A stretch of DNA of 64,000 nucleotides from Caulobacter ginsengisoli (GCF_030814835.1 NZ_JAUSVS010000002.1:248001-312000), one strand, 5' to 3'; numbered from the stretch's first letter, positions 33,085 to 41,874 are shown. Made by a program: numbers and translations. The notes: generated by a model from the sequence alone, not told the origin.

Positions 33085-35019
33085 TCAATCCTCGGGAATA
33101 GGCAGGTCCAGCCCAATCCGGGCGCCGCGTGCGGTCGTGTCGATGGTCAGGGTTCCGCCCAGCTGCGCGGCCCGGATGCCCAGGTTGCGCAGACCCTTGC
33201 CCGTCTTGCTGCTCTGGGCCGCCTCCGGGTCGAAACCCTTGCCGTCATCGACGATCTCCACGGCCAGACGGGCGGGGCCGTTGCGCTCGATCCTGACCGC
33301 CAGGCGCCGCCCGCCCGAATGGCGCACGGCGTTGGTCACCGCCTCCTGCATGAAACGATAGAGGGTCAGCACCCAGCGCGGATCGCCGGTCTCGACGCCC
33401 GAGACGTCGCCCTGCAGCCAATCCAGGGTCATGCCCGCCCCCTCGGCCTGGGTCTGGGCCCGCAGGCGAAAGGCCAGCAGGGCGTCCTCCAGGCTCTGGC
33501 CGGTGGCGTCGAGCGAGTCGACCACCATCCGCAGCTCCGACAGGCCCCGCATCAGCTCGCCCTCGAGCTGATCCTGGGTGATCCTTCCCGACCGCACCCG
33601 GGCGATCAGGGAGACCAGTTGGCCGCCGACCCCGTCGTGCATGTCGCGCGCCAGCCGTTGCCGCTCCTCCAGGGTGGCGGCCCGGCGCATCTCCTGCTCC
33701 AGGGCCGTGGCGGCGGCGGCGATCTGGGCCTGCTGGCGGCGGATGATGCGCGACTGGTCCAGCTGGGTCCGCACCAGCCGCACCGCGCCGACCCCAACCA
33801 GCCACACGGCCGCCAGGGCGGTTGCCGTCAAGGTCACCACCGCCGCCGCCACATAGGCCACGTCCATCGCCAGGCCGCTGAGACCGACATGCAAGGCCAG
33901 CCCGGTCCAGGCGACCAGGACCAGGATGAGGGCCAGTACTGCCCCCGTCGCGACCGCCTGCGTGCGGCGCAGCACCGATCCGCGCCAGTCCAGCCCGCCA
34001 GTCAGCACCAGGTTGGCGACCAGCATCGCGGTTGGCGCCAGCACCACCGCCCAGGCGGCCGGCGAGGCGAGGGCTGGGGCCCAGTCCGGGGCGGAGAAAT
34101 CGATGATCCAGGCCAGAGCCATCGCCGCCGCCAGACCCAGCATCGCGCTGTCGGCCCGCTGCGCCGGACGCCGGCCCGTCATCAGCAGCGCCAGGCTGAG
34201 CAGGCCCAGCGACACGGTCAGCCGGTCCGCCGCACCCCAATGCCGGCCCAGTTCGGTCACGACATGATGCTCGCCCAGGCTGGCCCGCGCGCCGATCGCC
34301 GCCGCCAGCCCGGCCGCCGCCAGCAGGATCGGCCGCCGCCGGGCGTCCAGCGCCGCCCCGGCCAGGGCCAGCAGCGCCGCCGCCAGTCCCAGTCCGGCCA
34401 GCCTGTGACGCCAGGTCCCGCCCCAGATCGCCGTCTTGTCCGCCGCCGCCTCCAGCACGGTCCTCGGACCCAGATAGAGGGGGGCGCTGACCGGCGGCCC
34501 GACCGCCCCAGTGATCACCACCTCCAGCCGCTGCCTGCCCGGCCGCAGATAGTCCGCGGGCGCCTCCCACAGCACCGCCTGGCTCCAGGGCGCGGCGGCC
34601 GGGCGGTCCGTGGCGATGGCCGGACGCTGCAGCCGCACGCCGTTCAGGAAGACATGCACGTCGTCGCCCGACATGGCCGGCGCCAGCAGCGCCATCCGCT
34701 CCATCGGCGGCGGCGGGCCCGGCATGCGGTAGTAGACCTGCACCACCGCCTTGCCTGGCGCGCGGGGCAGGCTGGAGAGGGGTGGCGTCCGCTCCCCCTC
34801 GAGCGGCCAGCGCGGCTGGCCCATGTCCGGCATGGTCAGCCAGTGGCCGCCCGACAGTTTCCAGGGCTCAAGAGCGTTCAGCGGCGCGGCTGTCACCACC
34901 GTCACGGCCAGGACGCCGGCCACGCCGGCCAGCCGGATCAGAGGCGATAGCCAGCCCTGCCGCAACCTGGCCCTGGCCCACCGCGCACTCTGTCGCCACG
35001 CTTCAAGCAAAGACCCCAT
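33085..35019 (-). CDS. Membrane sensor histidine kinase (NarX/DegS-type, 7TM-DISM-like)
   Basis: 644 residues. An N-terminal transmembrane helix (about 22-45) is followed by a periplasmic beta-sandwich (about 50-200). Seven or eight transmembrane helices (about 205-415) follow, an arrangement like 7TMR-DISM receptors. After a coiled coil comes the HisKA_3 dimerisation domain with the H-box RLARDMHDGVGGQLVSLI, then a HATPase_c domain (EAVTNAVRHSGG, DDGKGFDPEA, GLRNLGIRAAQLGGTLTI). It should phosphorylate the convergent LuxR-type regulator. The stimulus is unknown; the sandwich domain resembles carbohydrate-binding modules of DISM receptors. Confidence 0.9.
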   Translation of the reverse strand: MGSLLEAWRQSARWARARLRQGWLSPLIRLAGVAGVLAVTVVTAAPLNALEPWKLSGGHWLTMPDMGQPRWPLEGERTPPLSSLPRAPGKAVVQVYYRMPGPPPPMERMALLAPAMSGDDVHVFLNGVRLQRPAIATDRPAAAPWSQAVLWEAPADYLRPGRQRLEVVITGAVGPPVSAPLYLGPRTVLEAAADKTAIWGGTWRHRLAGLGLAAALLALAGAALDARRRPILLAAAGLAAAIGARASLGEHHVVTELGRHWGAADRLTVSLGLLSLALLMTGRRPAQRADSAMLGLAAAMALAWIIDFSAPDWAPALASPAAWAVVLAPTAMLVANLVLTGGLDWRGSVLRRTQAVATGAVLALILVLVAWTGLALHVGLSGLAMDVAYVAAAVVTLTATALAAVWLVGVGAVRLVRTQLDQSRIIRRQQAQIAAAATALEQEMRRAATLEERQRLARDMHDGVGGQLVSLIARVRSGRITQDQLEGELMRGLSELRMVVDSLDATGQSLEDALLAFRLRAQTQAEGAGMTLDWLQGDVSGVETGDPRWVLTLYRFMQEAVTNAVRHSGGRRLAVRIERNGPARLAVEIVDDGKGFDPEAAQSSKTGKGLRNLGIRAAQLGGTLTIDTTARGARIGLDLPIPED

Positions 35020-35087
35020 CCCTTCCGTGCGGGCGAGGTTGGCATGCTGGTTATCAGGCCGTCACCCCATGTTCGCGGGGCGAGGGC

Positions 35088-35729
35088 TCACCAGCGCATC
35101 AGACGCGGCCCGACCAGCGCCCCCAGCGCTCCGGCCGCCACCATGCCCAGCGTGTACCACAGCGTCACGAAGGTCACCGCCGGTTCCTGGCAGTGCAGGC
35201 CGTACATGGTCGCCGCCAGGCCGCCGGCGATCAGGCCGGCGGTGAGGCCGGCCATGGCCAGGCGCGTGGGCGCCAGGCGCTTGAACACCCAGACCAGCGC
35301 TCCGAAGATCGGGATCGATAGCAACAGGATGCGCCAGGAGCAGTGCATCGCCGAGCTGCCGACCACCAGGGCCATCCAGCGGCTCTCCGGCGTGCGCATC
35401 AGCTCCATCGCCGTCATCGCCAGCATGAAGACCGGGGCGAAGGCCAGGACCAGCCACGGCGTCACGCCTACCCTGCCGTCGGGCCGCGAGAAGGCGATGG
35501 CGAGCGGCAGGGAGGCCAGGGCGACCCACAGGGTGTAGCTGGCCTTCATCCAGAACCGCATGCCGTGCATGGCGTCGTCCATGTCCGGGCGCAGGCCCAG
35601 CCAGGTCAGCACCAGGGCGAAGCAGACAACGGCGCCCACCACCATGCCCAGGCCGAAGCGGCGGCTGAGGGCGGCCCTGGGAACGGCCGCCGTGTCGGCG
35701 GCCAGCTTGGCGATCAGGTCATCCGTCAT
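35088..35729 (-). CDS. nrsF: NrsF-family membrane anti-sigma factor (DUF1109)
   Basis: 213 residues with six predicted transmembrane helices after a short cytoplasmic N-terminus. Two conserved cysteines are at 130 (SAMHCSWR) and 180 (YGLHCQEP). As I recall, C. crescentus NrsF has the equivalent Cys131 and Cys181, which are needed for release of sigma-F by chromate and cadmium. It holds SigF at the membrane and releases it under metal or redox stress. Its start overlaps the sigF 3' end by 11 bases, so the two are translationally coupled. Confidence 0.92.
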   Translation of the reverse strand: MTDDLIAKLAADTAAVPRAALSRRFGLGMVVGAVVCFALVLTWLGLRPDMDDAMHGMRFWMKASYTLWVALASLPLAIAFSRPDGRVGVTPWLVLAFAPVFMLAMTAMELMRTPESRWMALVVGSSAMHCSWRILLLSIPIFGALVWVFKRLAPTRLAMAGLTAGLIAGGLAATMYGLHCQEPAVTFVTLWYTLGMVAAGALGALVGPRLMRW

Positions 35730-36276
35730 CTTGACCCTCCTCGCTCTTGCGGATGCGGGACATCAGGGATTTCAGGCCCCGGTGCACCCCGACCTTGACC
35801 GAAACCTCGGACTGGCCGGTCAGGGCGGCGGTTTCGGCGACCGACAGGCCGTCCAGCTTGGTGTGGCGGATGGCGGCGCGTTGTTTTTCCGGCAGGTCGG
35901 CCATCAGCCGGTCCAGGTCGGCGCCGGCGGTGGCCTGGGCGGTGTCCTCGGGGGCCAGCAGCACGCCGGCGTCCTCCAGCGGCACGGACGGCCGGCGGCG
36001 GGTGCGGCGCAGGTGATCGATCAGCTTGTAGCGCGCCATGGCGTAGGCCCAGGGCGTGAAGGGCTGGCTGCGATCGAAGCTGACTCTGCGGGTATGCACG
36101 GCGATAAGGGTTTCCTGCACCAGATCTTCGGCCTCGGCGGGATCGTTGAAGAGCCGCCGGACAAAATAGGCGCGCAGCAGTCGGGCCAGTTCGGACAGCA
36201 GCCGGCTATGGGCCGCGGCGTCGCCGTCGAGGCCTTGCAGCATCAGCGCCTTGAGACCGTCCTCACTCGCCGTCAC
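35719..36276 (-). CDS. sigF: ECF sigma factor SigF
   Basis: About 185 residues. Region 2 includes LFNDPAEAEDLVQETLIAVHTRR and the melting segment PFTPWAYAMARYKLIDHLRR. Region 4 includes LPEKQRAAIRHTKLDGLSVAETAALTGQSEVSVKVGVHRGL. I choose the GTG at 36276 (VTASEDGLKAL) with AGGGAG upstream, because the alternative ATG at 36297 overlaps the -10 element of the gene's own promoter and would lie upstream of the transcript. It forms an operon with nrsF and faces the buf genes. With NrsF it forms the metal/redox-responsive circuit known from Caulobacter, and it appears to control both itself and bufA. Confidence 0.92.
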   Translation of the reverse strand: MTASEDGLKALMLQGLDGDAAAHSRLLSELARLLRAYFVRRLFNDPAEAEDLVQETLIAVHTRRVSFDRSQPFTPWAYAMARYKLIDHLRRTRRRPSVPLEDAGVLLAPEDTAQATAGADLDRLMADLPEKQRAAIRHTKLDGLSVAETAALTGQSEVSVKVGVHRGLKSLMSRIRKSEEGQDDG

Positions 36277-36296
36277 GCCCGCTCCCTGGCATGGCA

Positions 36297-36322
36297 TTCG
36301 CCGCAGTCGAGTCCGTGGTTAC
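36297..36322 (-). promoter_or_regulatory. Sigma-F promoter of sigF-nrsF
   Basis: On the minus strand, -35 GTAACC (36322-36317), a 16-base spacer and -10 CGAA (36300-36297). This equals the GTAACC-N16-CGAA motif I recall for sigma-F promoters in C. crescentus, implying autoregulation. Transcription would start near 36290, upstream of the GTG at 36276. Confidence 0.85.
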
Positions 36323-36369
36323 AGCGACGGGCGGAAAAAGCCAGGGTGCGATTTATTTTGCGAGGGGGC

Positions 36370-36395
36370 GTAACCGCCCTGGCCGAGGCGCCGAA
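36370..36395 (+). promoter_or_regulatory. Sigma-F promoter of the buf operon
   Basis: -35 GTAACC (36370-36375), a 16-base spacer and -10 CGAA (36392-36395), identical in form to the promoter of sigF on the other strand. Transcription would start about 36402 and run about 90 bases of leader before bufA. Confidence 0.87.
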
Positions 36396-36491
36396 TGACC
36401 GATAGCGACCGGGGCGAACCCAGCCCCCCTAACGACCCGGTCGCCGCGGGAAGTCTGGGGCTTCCCGCGTCCTCATTTCCGGAGATTTCCG

Positions 36492-36776
36492 ATGAACCTG
36501 ACCACCAAGGCCCTGCTCTCGGCCGCCGCCTTCTCCGCCCTGGCGGCCGGCGCCGCGATGGCCCGCGACATGACCGACCCGCCCCCCGGCTATGAGAAGT
36601 GCTACGGCGTCTCCAAGGCCGGTGAGAACGACTGCAAGGCCGGCCCCGGCACCAGCTGCGCCGGCACCTCCAAGGTCGACTACCAGGCCGACGCCTGGAA
36701 GAACGTCCCGACCGGGACCTGCACCAAGATCGTTACGCCCAAGGGCCACGGCTCGCTGACCCTGCCGAAGGGCTAG
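36492..36776 (+). CDS. bufA1: BufA1-type bufferin precursor (DUF2282)
   Basis: 94 residues with a signal peptide (about 1-24, cleavage near AMA-RD). Four cysteines are at 37, 48, 56 and 77, in the DUF2282 pattern [15 protein letters not shown] and VPTGTC. In the bufferin family these Cys residues are modified by the DUF692 enzyme (BufB, helped by BufC) to give a periplasmic copper-binding peptide. The gene follows a sigma-F promoter and precedes bufB by 3 bases. It is the substrate peptide of the operon. Confidence 0.93.
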   Translation: MNLTTKALLSAAAFSALAAGAAMARDMTDPPPGYEKCYGVSKAGENDCKAGPGTSCAGTSKVDYQADAWKNVPTGTCTKIVTPKGHGSLTLPKG

Positions 36777-36779
36777 ACC

Positions 36780-37625
36780 GTGCGCGCGGCCGCCGGCCTG
36801 GGGTTCAAGCCCGAGCATTTCGACGAGGCCATGACCTCGCCGGCGGCCGACCTGTGGTTCGAGGTCCATCCCGAGAACTACATGATGGCCGGCGGGCCGC
36901 GCCTGAAGATGCTGGAGGCGCTGCGCCGGCGCCGGCCGCTGTCGCTGCATGGCGTGGGCCTGTCGCTGGCGGCCGATTGCGATCCCGACCCCGACCACCT
37001 GGACCGGCTGAAGCGCCTGGTGGACCGCTTCCAGCCGGATCTGGTCTCCGAACACCTGGCCTGGTCGGCCTGGAACGGCGCCTATCTGCCCGACCTGCTG
37101 CCGTTCCCGCGCACCGCCCACGCCCTGGAGCGGCTGGCCGCCAATATCGGCCAGGTCCAGGACCATCTGGGCCGCGCCATCCTGATCGAGAACCCTTCGC
37201 TCTACCTCGCCCTCGACGGCCACGAGATGGACGAGGTCGAGCTGCTGACCACCCTGGTCCGCCGCACCGGCTGCGGCCTGCTGGTTGACGTCAACAACAT
37301 CCATGTCAGCGCCAGCAACCTGGGCCTCGATCCACACGCCTATCTCGACGCCCTGCCGGCCCAGGCCATCGGCGAAATCCACCTGGCCGGCCACCGGATC
37401 GATCCTGACGGTTCGTTGCTGATCGACAGCCACGACGCCCCGGTGGCCCCCGCCGTCTGGGCTCTGTTCCGCCGGCTGATCGCCCGCATCGGCCCGCGTC
37501 CCACCCTGATCGAGCGGGACGCCAACCTGCCGCCCTTCACCGACCTGATGGTCGAGCGGGCCCATGCGGAGTTCATCCTGGACCGGGCGCGCGAGGCCGC
37601 CCCCAAAGAGACGGCCATTGCCTGA
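36780..37625 (+). CDS. bufB: BufB, DUF692/MNIO multinuclear iron oxidase
   Basis: 281 residues filling a TIM-barrel DUF692 domain. Likely metal-binding segments in order: SLHGVGLSL, SEHLAWS, IENPSLY, DVNNIHVSASN, GEIHLAGHRIDPDG, DSHDAPVAP and IERDANLP. MNIO enzymes carry two or three iron ions and oxidise cysteines of precursor peptides; here the substrate should be BufA1. Start GTG, 3 bases after the bufA1 stop. The 3' end overlaps bufC by 8 bases. Confidence 0.93.
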   Translation: MRAAAGLGFKPEHFDEAMTSPAADLWFEVHPENYMMAGGPRLKMLEALRRRRPLSLHGVGLSLAADCDPDPDHLDRLKRLVDRFQPDLVSEHLAWSAWNGAYLPDLLPFPRTAHALERLAANIGQVQDHLGRAILIENPSLYLALDGHEMDEVELLTTLVRRTGCGLLVDVNNIHVSASNLGLDPHAYLDALPAQAIGEIHLAGHRIDPDGSLLIDSHDAPVAPAVWALFRRLIARIGPRPTLIERDANLPPFTDLMVERAHAEFILDRAREAAPKETAIA

Positions 37626-38328
37626 GTTGGCCGACTTCCAGGACCGCTTCGCCGCCAGCCTGACCGACGATCCGCCGCCGGACGCCCCGGCGGGCCTGAA
37701 GGTCTATCGCAACACCATCGCCCAGGGCCTGATCGAGGTCCTGGCCGGGGCGTATCCGACGGTGCAGCGGCTGATGGGCGAGGCCTGGTTCGCGGCCGAG
37801 GCGCTGGCCTTCGCCAGGGTTCATCCGCCGGTCAGCCCGGTGCTGGCCGACTATGGCGAGGGCTTTCCCCTATTCCTCCATCGCATCACGGCGGAGGGGA
37901 GGGGGTGGATCGCCGAAGTCGCTCGCCTGGATCGCGCCTGGACCGAGGCCCATATCGCCGCCGACGCCGAGCCCCTGGCCGAGCCGGATTTCGACCAGGT
38001 CCCGACGCTTCACCCGGCCGCCCGGCTGCTGGCCTTCGGCCTGCCGGCGGTGACGCTGTGGCGACTGAACCGCCCCCCGGCGCCCGTTCTCGCCAAGGCG
38101 ATCCAGCCCGATTGGGTCCCCCAGGCCTGCCTGGTGTCGCGGCCCGCCGACGAGGTGATCGTCACCGACCTCGATGAGGACGCCCTGGCCTTCCTGACCG
38201 CCTGCCTGGCCGGCGCGACGTTTGGCGAGGCGGCGGTCGCCCTGCTGGAACAGCACCCGGACGCCGACCTGGCCGGCCTGGTCGCCCGCCTGCTCGCCGC
38301 CGGCGCCTTCGCGGAGCCCGCCCGATGA
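37618..38328 (+). CDS. bufC: BufC, DUF2063 partner protein
   Basis: About 236 residues with an N-terminal DUF2063 domain ([15 protein letters not shown] ... [33 protein letters not shown]) and a C-terminal winged-helix-like part. It acts as the peptide-recognition partner of BufB. The start is the least certain in the operon: TTG at 37618 gives the usual N-terminus, overlaps bufB by 8 bases and avoids an in-frame ATG at 37564 deep inside bufB. The 3' end overlaps the DoxX gene by 4 bases (ATGA). Confidence 0.88.
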   Translation: MPELADFQDRFAASLTDDPPPDAPAGLKVYRNTIAQGLIEVLAGAYPTVQRLMGEAWFAAEALAFARVHPPVSPVLADYGEGFPLFLHRITAEGRGWIAEVARLDRAWTEAHIAADAEPLAEPDFDQVPTLHPAARLLAFGLPAVTLWRLNRPPAPVLAKAIQPDWVPQACLVSRPADEVIVTDLDEDALAFLTACLAGATFGEAAVALLEQHPDADLAGLVARLLAAGAFAEPAR

Positions 38329-38771
38329 CCGACACGACCTGGCGCTCACCCCTCGCCATCGCCGACAAGGTCCCCGATTGGGTCCTGCCCCTGATCGCCC
38401 GGCTGGGCGTAGCGGCCGTATTTTTCCAGTCGGGGCGGACCAAGGTCGAGGGGCTGCTGCATATCAAGCCATCGGCGGTCGACCTCTTCGCCACCGAATA
38501 CCGCCTGCCGGTCATTCCGCCTGACATCGCCGCGCACCTGGCCGCCTATGCCGAGCACCTGTTCCCGCTGCTGCTGGTCCTTGGTCTTTTCACCCGCGCC
38601 TCGGCCCTGGCCCTGCTCGCCATGACCCTGGTCATCCAGGTCTTCGTCTACCCGGACGCCTGGCCGACCCATCTGAGCTGGGCCGGGCTGCTGGTCCCGC
38701 TGATCGCCCGGGGCGGCGGGGCGCTGTCGCTGGACCGCTGGCTGCAGCGGGACCGGCCGACGGCAACCTGA
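38325..38771 (+). CDS. DoxX family membrane protein of the buf operon
   Basis: 148 residues with four transmembrane helices (about 20-38, 70-90, 93-112 and 118-135) and the DoxX motif [18 protein letters not shown]. DoxX proteins are small quinone- or redox-linked membrane proteins that commonly end bufferin operons. Translationally coupled to bufC (ATGA). Its precise role in copper or redox stress is not settled. Confidence 0.88.
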   Translation: MTDTTWRSPLAIADKVPDWVLPLIARLGVAAVFFQSGRTKVEGLLHIKPSAVDLFATEYRLPVIPPDIAAHLAAYAEHLFPLLLVLGLFTRASALALLAMTLVIQVFVYPDAWPTHLSWAGLLVPLIARGGGALSLDRWLQRDRPTAT

Positions 38772-38859
38772 CCTGCCGAAAACTCCTATCAAAACTGTAC
38801 GTTGTTGCGCCGGGCGCTGACGCGGAAGCTGGCCTCTCCACTTCAGAGGAGAGACGGCC

Positions 38860-39894
38860 ATGACCACCACCACCCTCGTCGCGCCGCTCGCGGCCCAACA
38901 GGCCTCGCCCGGCCCCTTCGGCGGCGATGTCGACCAGATCATGAAGTTCGCCAACATGGCGGGACCGATGCTGCCCGGCCCGGCCGGCCAGGCGCTGGGC
39001 ATGGTCAACACCCTGATGGACCTGTTTTCGGGCGGTGGGCCCAGCGAGGCCGAGATCATCATCGACGCCGTCCAGCAGGCGGTGAAGGCGGCGGTCAAGG
39101 AGCTGGAAGTCTTCATCACCGCCGAGAAGCTCGATGACCTGACCGCCGACATCGACGCCGCCTATCACTGGCTGTCGATCTCGGTCGACCAGGTCCGGGC
39201 GGCGGGCGACGAGGCCGAGCAGGTCGCCTACGCCCGCCGCGCGCTAGGGCAGGACCAACTGCCCAGCCACGTCGCCAGGCTGGGCCGCACCCTGGACCGG
39301 CTGACCCTGTTCATCACGCCCACGGACAATGTCGGCCTGCTGAAGGCCCAGGCCAGGGCGATCCGGCTGATGGCCCATGGGGCGGCGGCGCTGTTCACCC
39401 TGGAGAAGCTGTGGATCCAGTTCGACGCCTTCCTGGCCCAGCGGGGCGGTCCCGACCCGCAAGGCGTCGACCGCAGGGCCGCCGCCCATCAGGACTATGT
39501 CCAGTTCCGCCACGACGTCCAAAGTCCGGCCGGCTATGTGCGGGCCTTCCGCACCATGGTCGACCAGGCGGTGGCGACGCGCCGGACCTTCATCGCCTTC
39601 GAGGAAATCCACAGCGCCATCATGGTGTTTGCCGGCACGCGCGTGACCGACAACTTCACCGAACAGAGCGACATGATCGACACCCCGATCCAGGACATGA
39701 TCGAGGCCAGCCAGCATCCCGGGCTTTCGCTTGAGGATGCGGCGGAGCTGCGCAAGCAGGAATACATCGCCGCGGCGATCTCCGGCTTCCGGCGCTACGA
39801 GGGGCTGCAGGCGGCCTCCGACCAGATGGCGGCTTACGAGGCGCTGATCCCCGGCTGGGACACGGCGATGGCGGACTGGAAGACAGTGAGCTGA
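38860..39894 (+). CDS. Alpha-helical protein of unknown function
   Basis: 344 residues, no Sec signal. A Gly/Pro/Met-rich hydrophobic N-terminal segment (about 18-58, with MKFANMAGPMLPGPAGQALG and MVNTLMDLFSGGG) is followed by a long amphipathic all-helical region (VQQAVKAAVKELEVFI, DIDAAYHWLSISVDQV, RAIRLMAHGAAALFTLEKLWIQ). This order recalls helical pore-forming toxins such as the N-domain of delta-endotoxins, but I cannot assign it. A GAGGAGAG ribosome site precedes the ATG and can pair with CTCTCC just upstream. It lies downstream of the buf operon with an 88-base gap. Confidence 0.78.
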   Translation: MTTTTLVAPLAAQQASPGPFGGDVDQIMKFANMAGPMLPGPAGQALGMVNTLMDLFSGGGPSEAEIIIDAVQQAVKAAVKELEVFITAEKLDDLTADIDAAYHWLSISVDQVRAAGDEAEQVAYARRALGQDQLPSHVARLGRTLDRLTLFITPTDNVGLLKAQARAIRLMAHGAAALFTLEKLWIQFDAFLAQRGGPDPQGVDRRAAAHQDYVQFRHDVQSPAGYVRAFRTMVDQAVATRRTFIAFEEIHSAIMVFAGTRVTDNFTEQSDMIDTPIQDMIEASQHPGLSLEDAAELRKQEYIAAAISGFRRYEGLQAASDQMAAYEALIPGWDTAMADWKTVS

Positions 39895-39902
39895 CGGTTG
39901 GA

Positions 39903-39929
39903 AACTCCGCCCCCGGCGGGGGCGGAGTT
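39903..39929. terminator. GC-rich palindrome between convergent genes
   Basis: A perfect 12-bp stem AACTCCGCCCCC / GGGGGCGGAGTT with a 3-base loop, 8 bases past the stop of the helical protein and 4 bases before the stop of the VWA protein. It probably terminates both transcripts. The core is the same as the arms of the 29.5-kb repeat. Confidence 0.7.
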
Positions 39930-39933
39930 GGCG

Positions 39934-41739
39934 CTACTCGTTCAGCGGCCGCGCGCCCTTCGCCGCCTTGACCAGTTGCACGAACTGGGCGCGGACGCCG
40001 TCGGGGTCGTCGCCGCGGGCGCCCTGGGCCAGGGTTCCGACGCTGTCCCAGCCGAAGGTCTTGTCCAGCCAGGGGTCGCGCCGCAGCATCTGGCCAAACC
40101 CGGCCACCGAGGTCGCCCAGCGGGTGGCTTCGGGAGCCTTGTCGACGCTGGCGTAGGCGTCGCTGTCGGTGATGACCCGGGTCATCAGCTTGGACTGGTC
40201 GCGGCCCGGCAGTTTGTAGCGCACCTTCAGATAGGCCAGCTCGCCGCCGACCCCGGCCTTGACCGGCTGGCCGTAGCGCAGAGGATCGATGCTGGAGGGG
40301 CCGCCGACCGGGGTGATCTCGTAAAGGGCGGTCACCGAGACGTTGGACCCCACCTCGCCGGCGTCGACCTGGTCGTTGTTGAAGTCCTCGCGGTTCAGCA
40401 TCCGGGTCTCGTAGCCGATCAGTCGGTATTCCTGGACGCGGGCCGGGTTGAACTCGACCTGGATCTTCACGTCGTCGGCGATGGGGAAGACCGAGCCGGA
40501 GAAGTCGTCGCGGAACAGCTTGCGGCCCTCCTCCAGGGTGTCGACATAGCCGGCCGTCCCGTTGCCGTTCTGGGCCAGGGCCTGCATCAGCGTGTCGTTG
40601 TAGTTGCCGCGCCCGAAGCCGTAGACCGACAGATAGATGCCGGTCTTGCGCTTATCGACCACGAAGTCCTTCAGCTTGGACGGATCGGAGACGCCGACAT
40701 TGAAGTCGCCGTCGGTGACCAGGATCACCCGGTTGACCGCGCTCTTGTCGAAGTTCTGCTCGGCCAGCGCATAGGCCAGGGCCAGGCCCTGACCGCCGGC
40801 CGTCGACCCGCCGGCGTTCAGCGCGCCCAGGGCGCAGCGCATCTTCAGCTTGGAGCGGCCATCGGTCGGTTCCAGCACCGCCCCGGCCGAGCCGGCATAG
40901 GCGACCATCGCCACCCGGTCCTGCGGCCGCAGCTGGTCGATGAGGATGTTCATCGCCTTCTTGGCCAGGTCCAGCTTGTCGGGCGACTGCATCGAGCCGG
41001 AGGTGTCGATCAGGAACACCAGGTTCAGCGGCGGCTGCTGGGTGCGGGGGATGTCATAGCCCTGCAGGCCGATATGCAGGATCTGCCGGCCCTGGGCCCA
41101 GGGCGAGGGGGCAAGCGCGACATAGGCCTTGAAGGGCTCGGACGCGTCGGCCGGCTTGCCGTAGCCGTAGTCGAAATAGTTGAGCAGCTCCTCGACCCGC
41201 ACGGCGTCGCGCGGCGGGGCCTGGCCGTCGTTCAGGAAGCGGCGGACGTTGGCGTAGCTGGCGGTGTCGACATCGATGGAGAAGGTCGAGACCGGGTCGG
41301 TGGCCGCCTGCTTGATCGGGTTGGAGGCGGCGCCGGGGTATTTCTCGGTGTCCGGCTCAGGCGCCATGGACGGCGCGACGGGCGAGGCCGAGGTGTAGGC
41401 CGGCTGGGCCCGCTGCGATCCGGTGACGACGAGGCTCTCCACGCTGGTGTCCCCGGCCACAGCTGGCGGTGGAGGCGGCGGTGGAGGCGGAGGGGCGGGC
41501 GGTGGCGGAGGCGCGGCCAACCCGACCTTCGGCGTGGGACGATAGCGACTGGGCGCGCCGGTGTTGGGTTCCTCGTCGCGGGCCTGGGCGAAGCCCAGCT
41601 TGGCGCAGGCCTCGGCGCTGGGCTGGCCATCCCCGCCGGCCGGCGAGGCGGCCACGGTGGCGACCGGGGACATCGCCACGACCAGGGCGGCGATAGCCGT
41701 CATGGTGGTCAGGCCCCGGATGCTGAGCAGTCTGGTCAT
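39934..41739 (-). CDS. Secreted von Willebrand factor A domain protein (YfbK-like)
   Basis: 601 residues. Signal peptide (about 1-31), then a Pro-run linker (about 76-93, nearly all Pro), a VWA N-terminal domain (VSTFSIDVDTASYANVRRFLNDGQ, RVEELLNYFDYGY), a VWA domain with an intact MIDAS site (FLIDTSGSM; LVTDGDFNVG) and a C-terminal DUF3520-type domain ending SVAGFGQMLRR. This YfbK-type arrangement is widespread; function is poorly known but probably metal-dependent protein binding in the periplasm. Convergent with the helical protein and divergent from the Sel1-like gene. Confidence 0.9.
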   Translation of the reverse strand: MTRLLSIRGLTTMTAIAALVVAMSPVATVAASPAGGDGQPSAEACAKLGFAQARDEEPNTGAPSRYRPTPKVGLAAPPPPPAPPPPPPPPPPAVAGDTSVESLVVTGSQRAQPAYTSASPVAPSMAPEPDTEKYPGAASNPIKQAATDPVSTFSIDVDTASYANVRRFLNDGQAPPRDAVRVEELLNYFDYGYGKPADASEPFKAYVALAPSPWAQGRQILHIGLQGYDIPRTQQPPLNLVFLIDTSGSMQSPDKLDLAKKAMNILIDQLRPQDRVAMVAYAGSAGAVLEPTDGRSKLKMRCALGALNAGGSTAGGQGLALAYALAEQNFDKSAVNRVILVTDGDFNVGVSDPSKLKDFVVDKRKTGIYLSVYGFGRGNYNDTLMQALAQNGNGTAGYVDTLEEGRKLFRDDFSGSVFPIADDVKIQVEFNPARVQEYRLIGYETRMLNREDFNNDQVDAGEVGSNVSVTALYEITPVGGPSSIDPLRYGQPVKAGVGGELAYLKVRYKLPGRDQSKLMTRVITDSDAYASVDKAPEATRWATSVAGFGQMLRRDPWLDKTFGWDSVGTLAQGARGDDPDGVRAQFVQLVKAAKGARPLNE

Positions 41740-41874
41740 GCGATTCTCCCCGACGCGATTTGTTGCGACGCTGAAACAGAGAGTGGCGACCCGTGTTAGG
41801 CGAAATAGCGGCGGAATCGGCCCACAACGGCGGCGTTGAGCCTCGATCCCATGTTTTGGGGACCCTTATTTTCC

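Noticed and set aside
36395..36595. Short frame starting at the ATG at 36395
   Set aside because: Its ATG overlaps the -10 element of the buf promoter and it runs out of frame through the bufA1 signal peptide.
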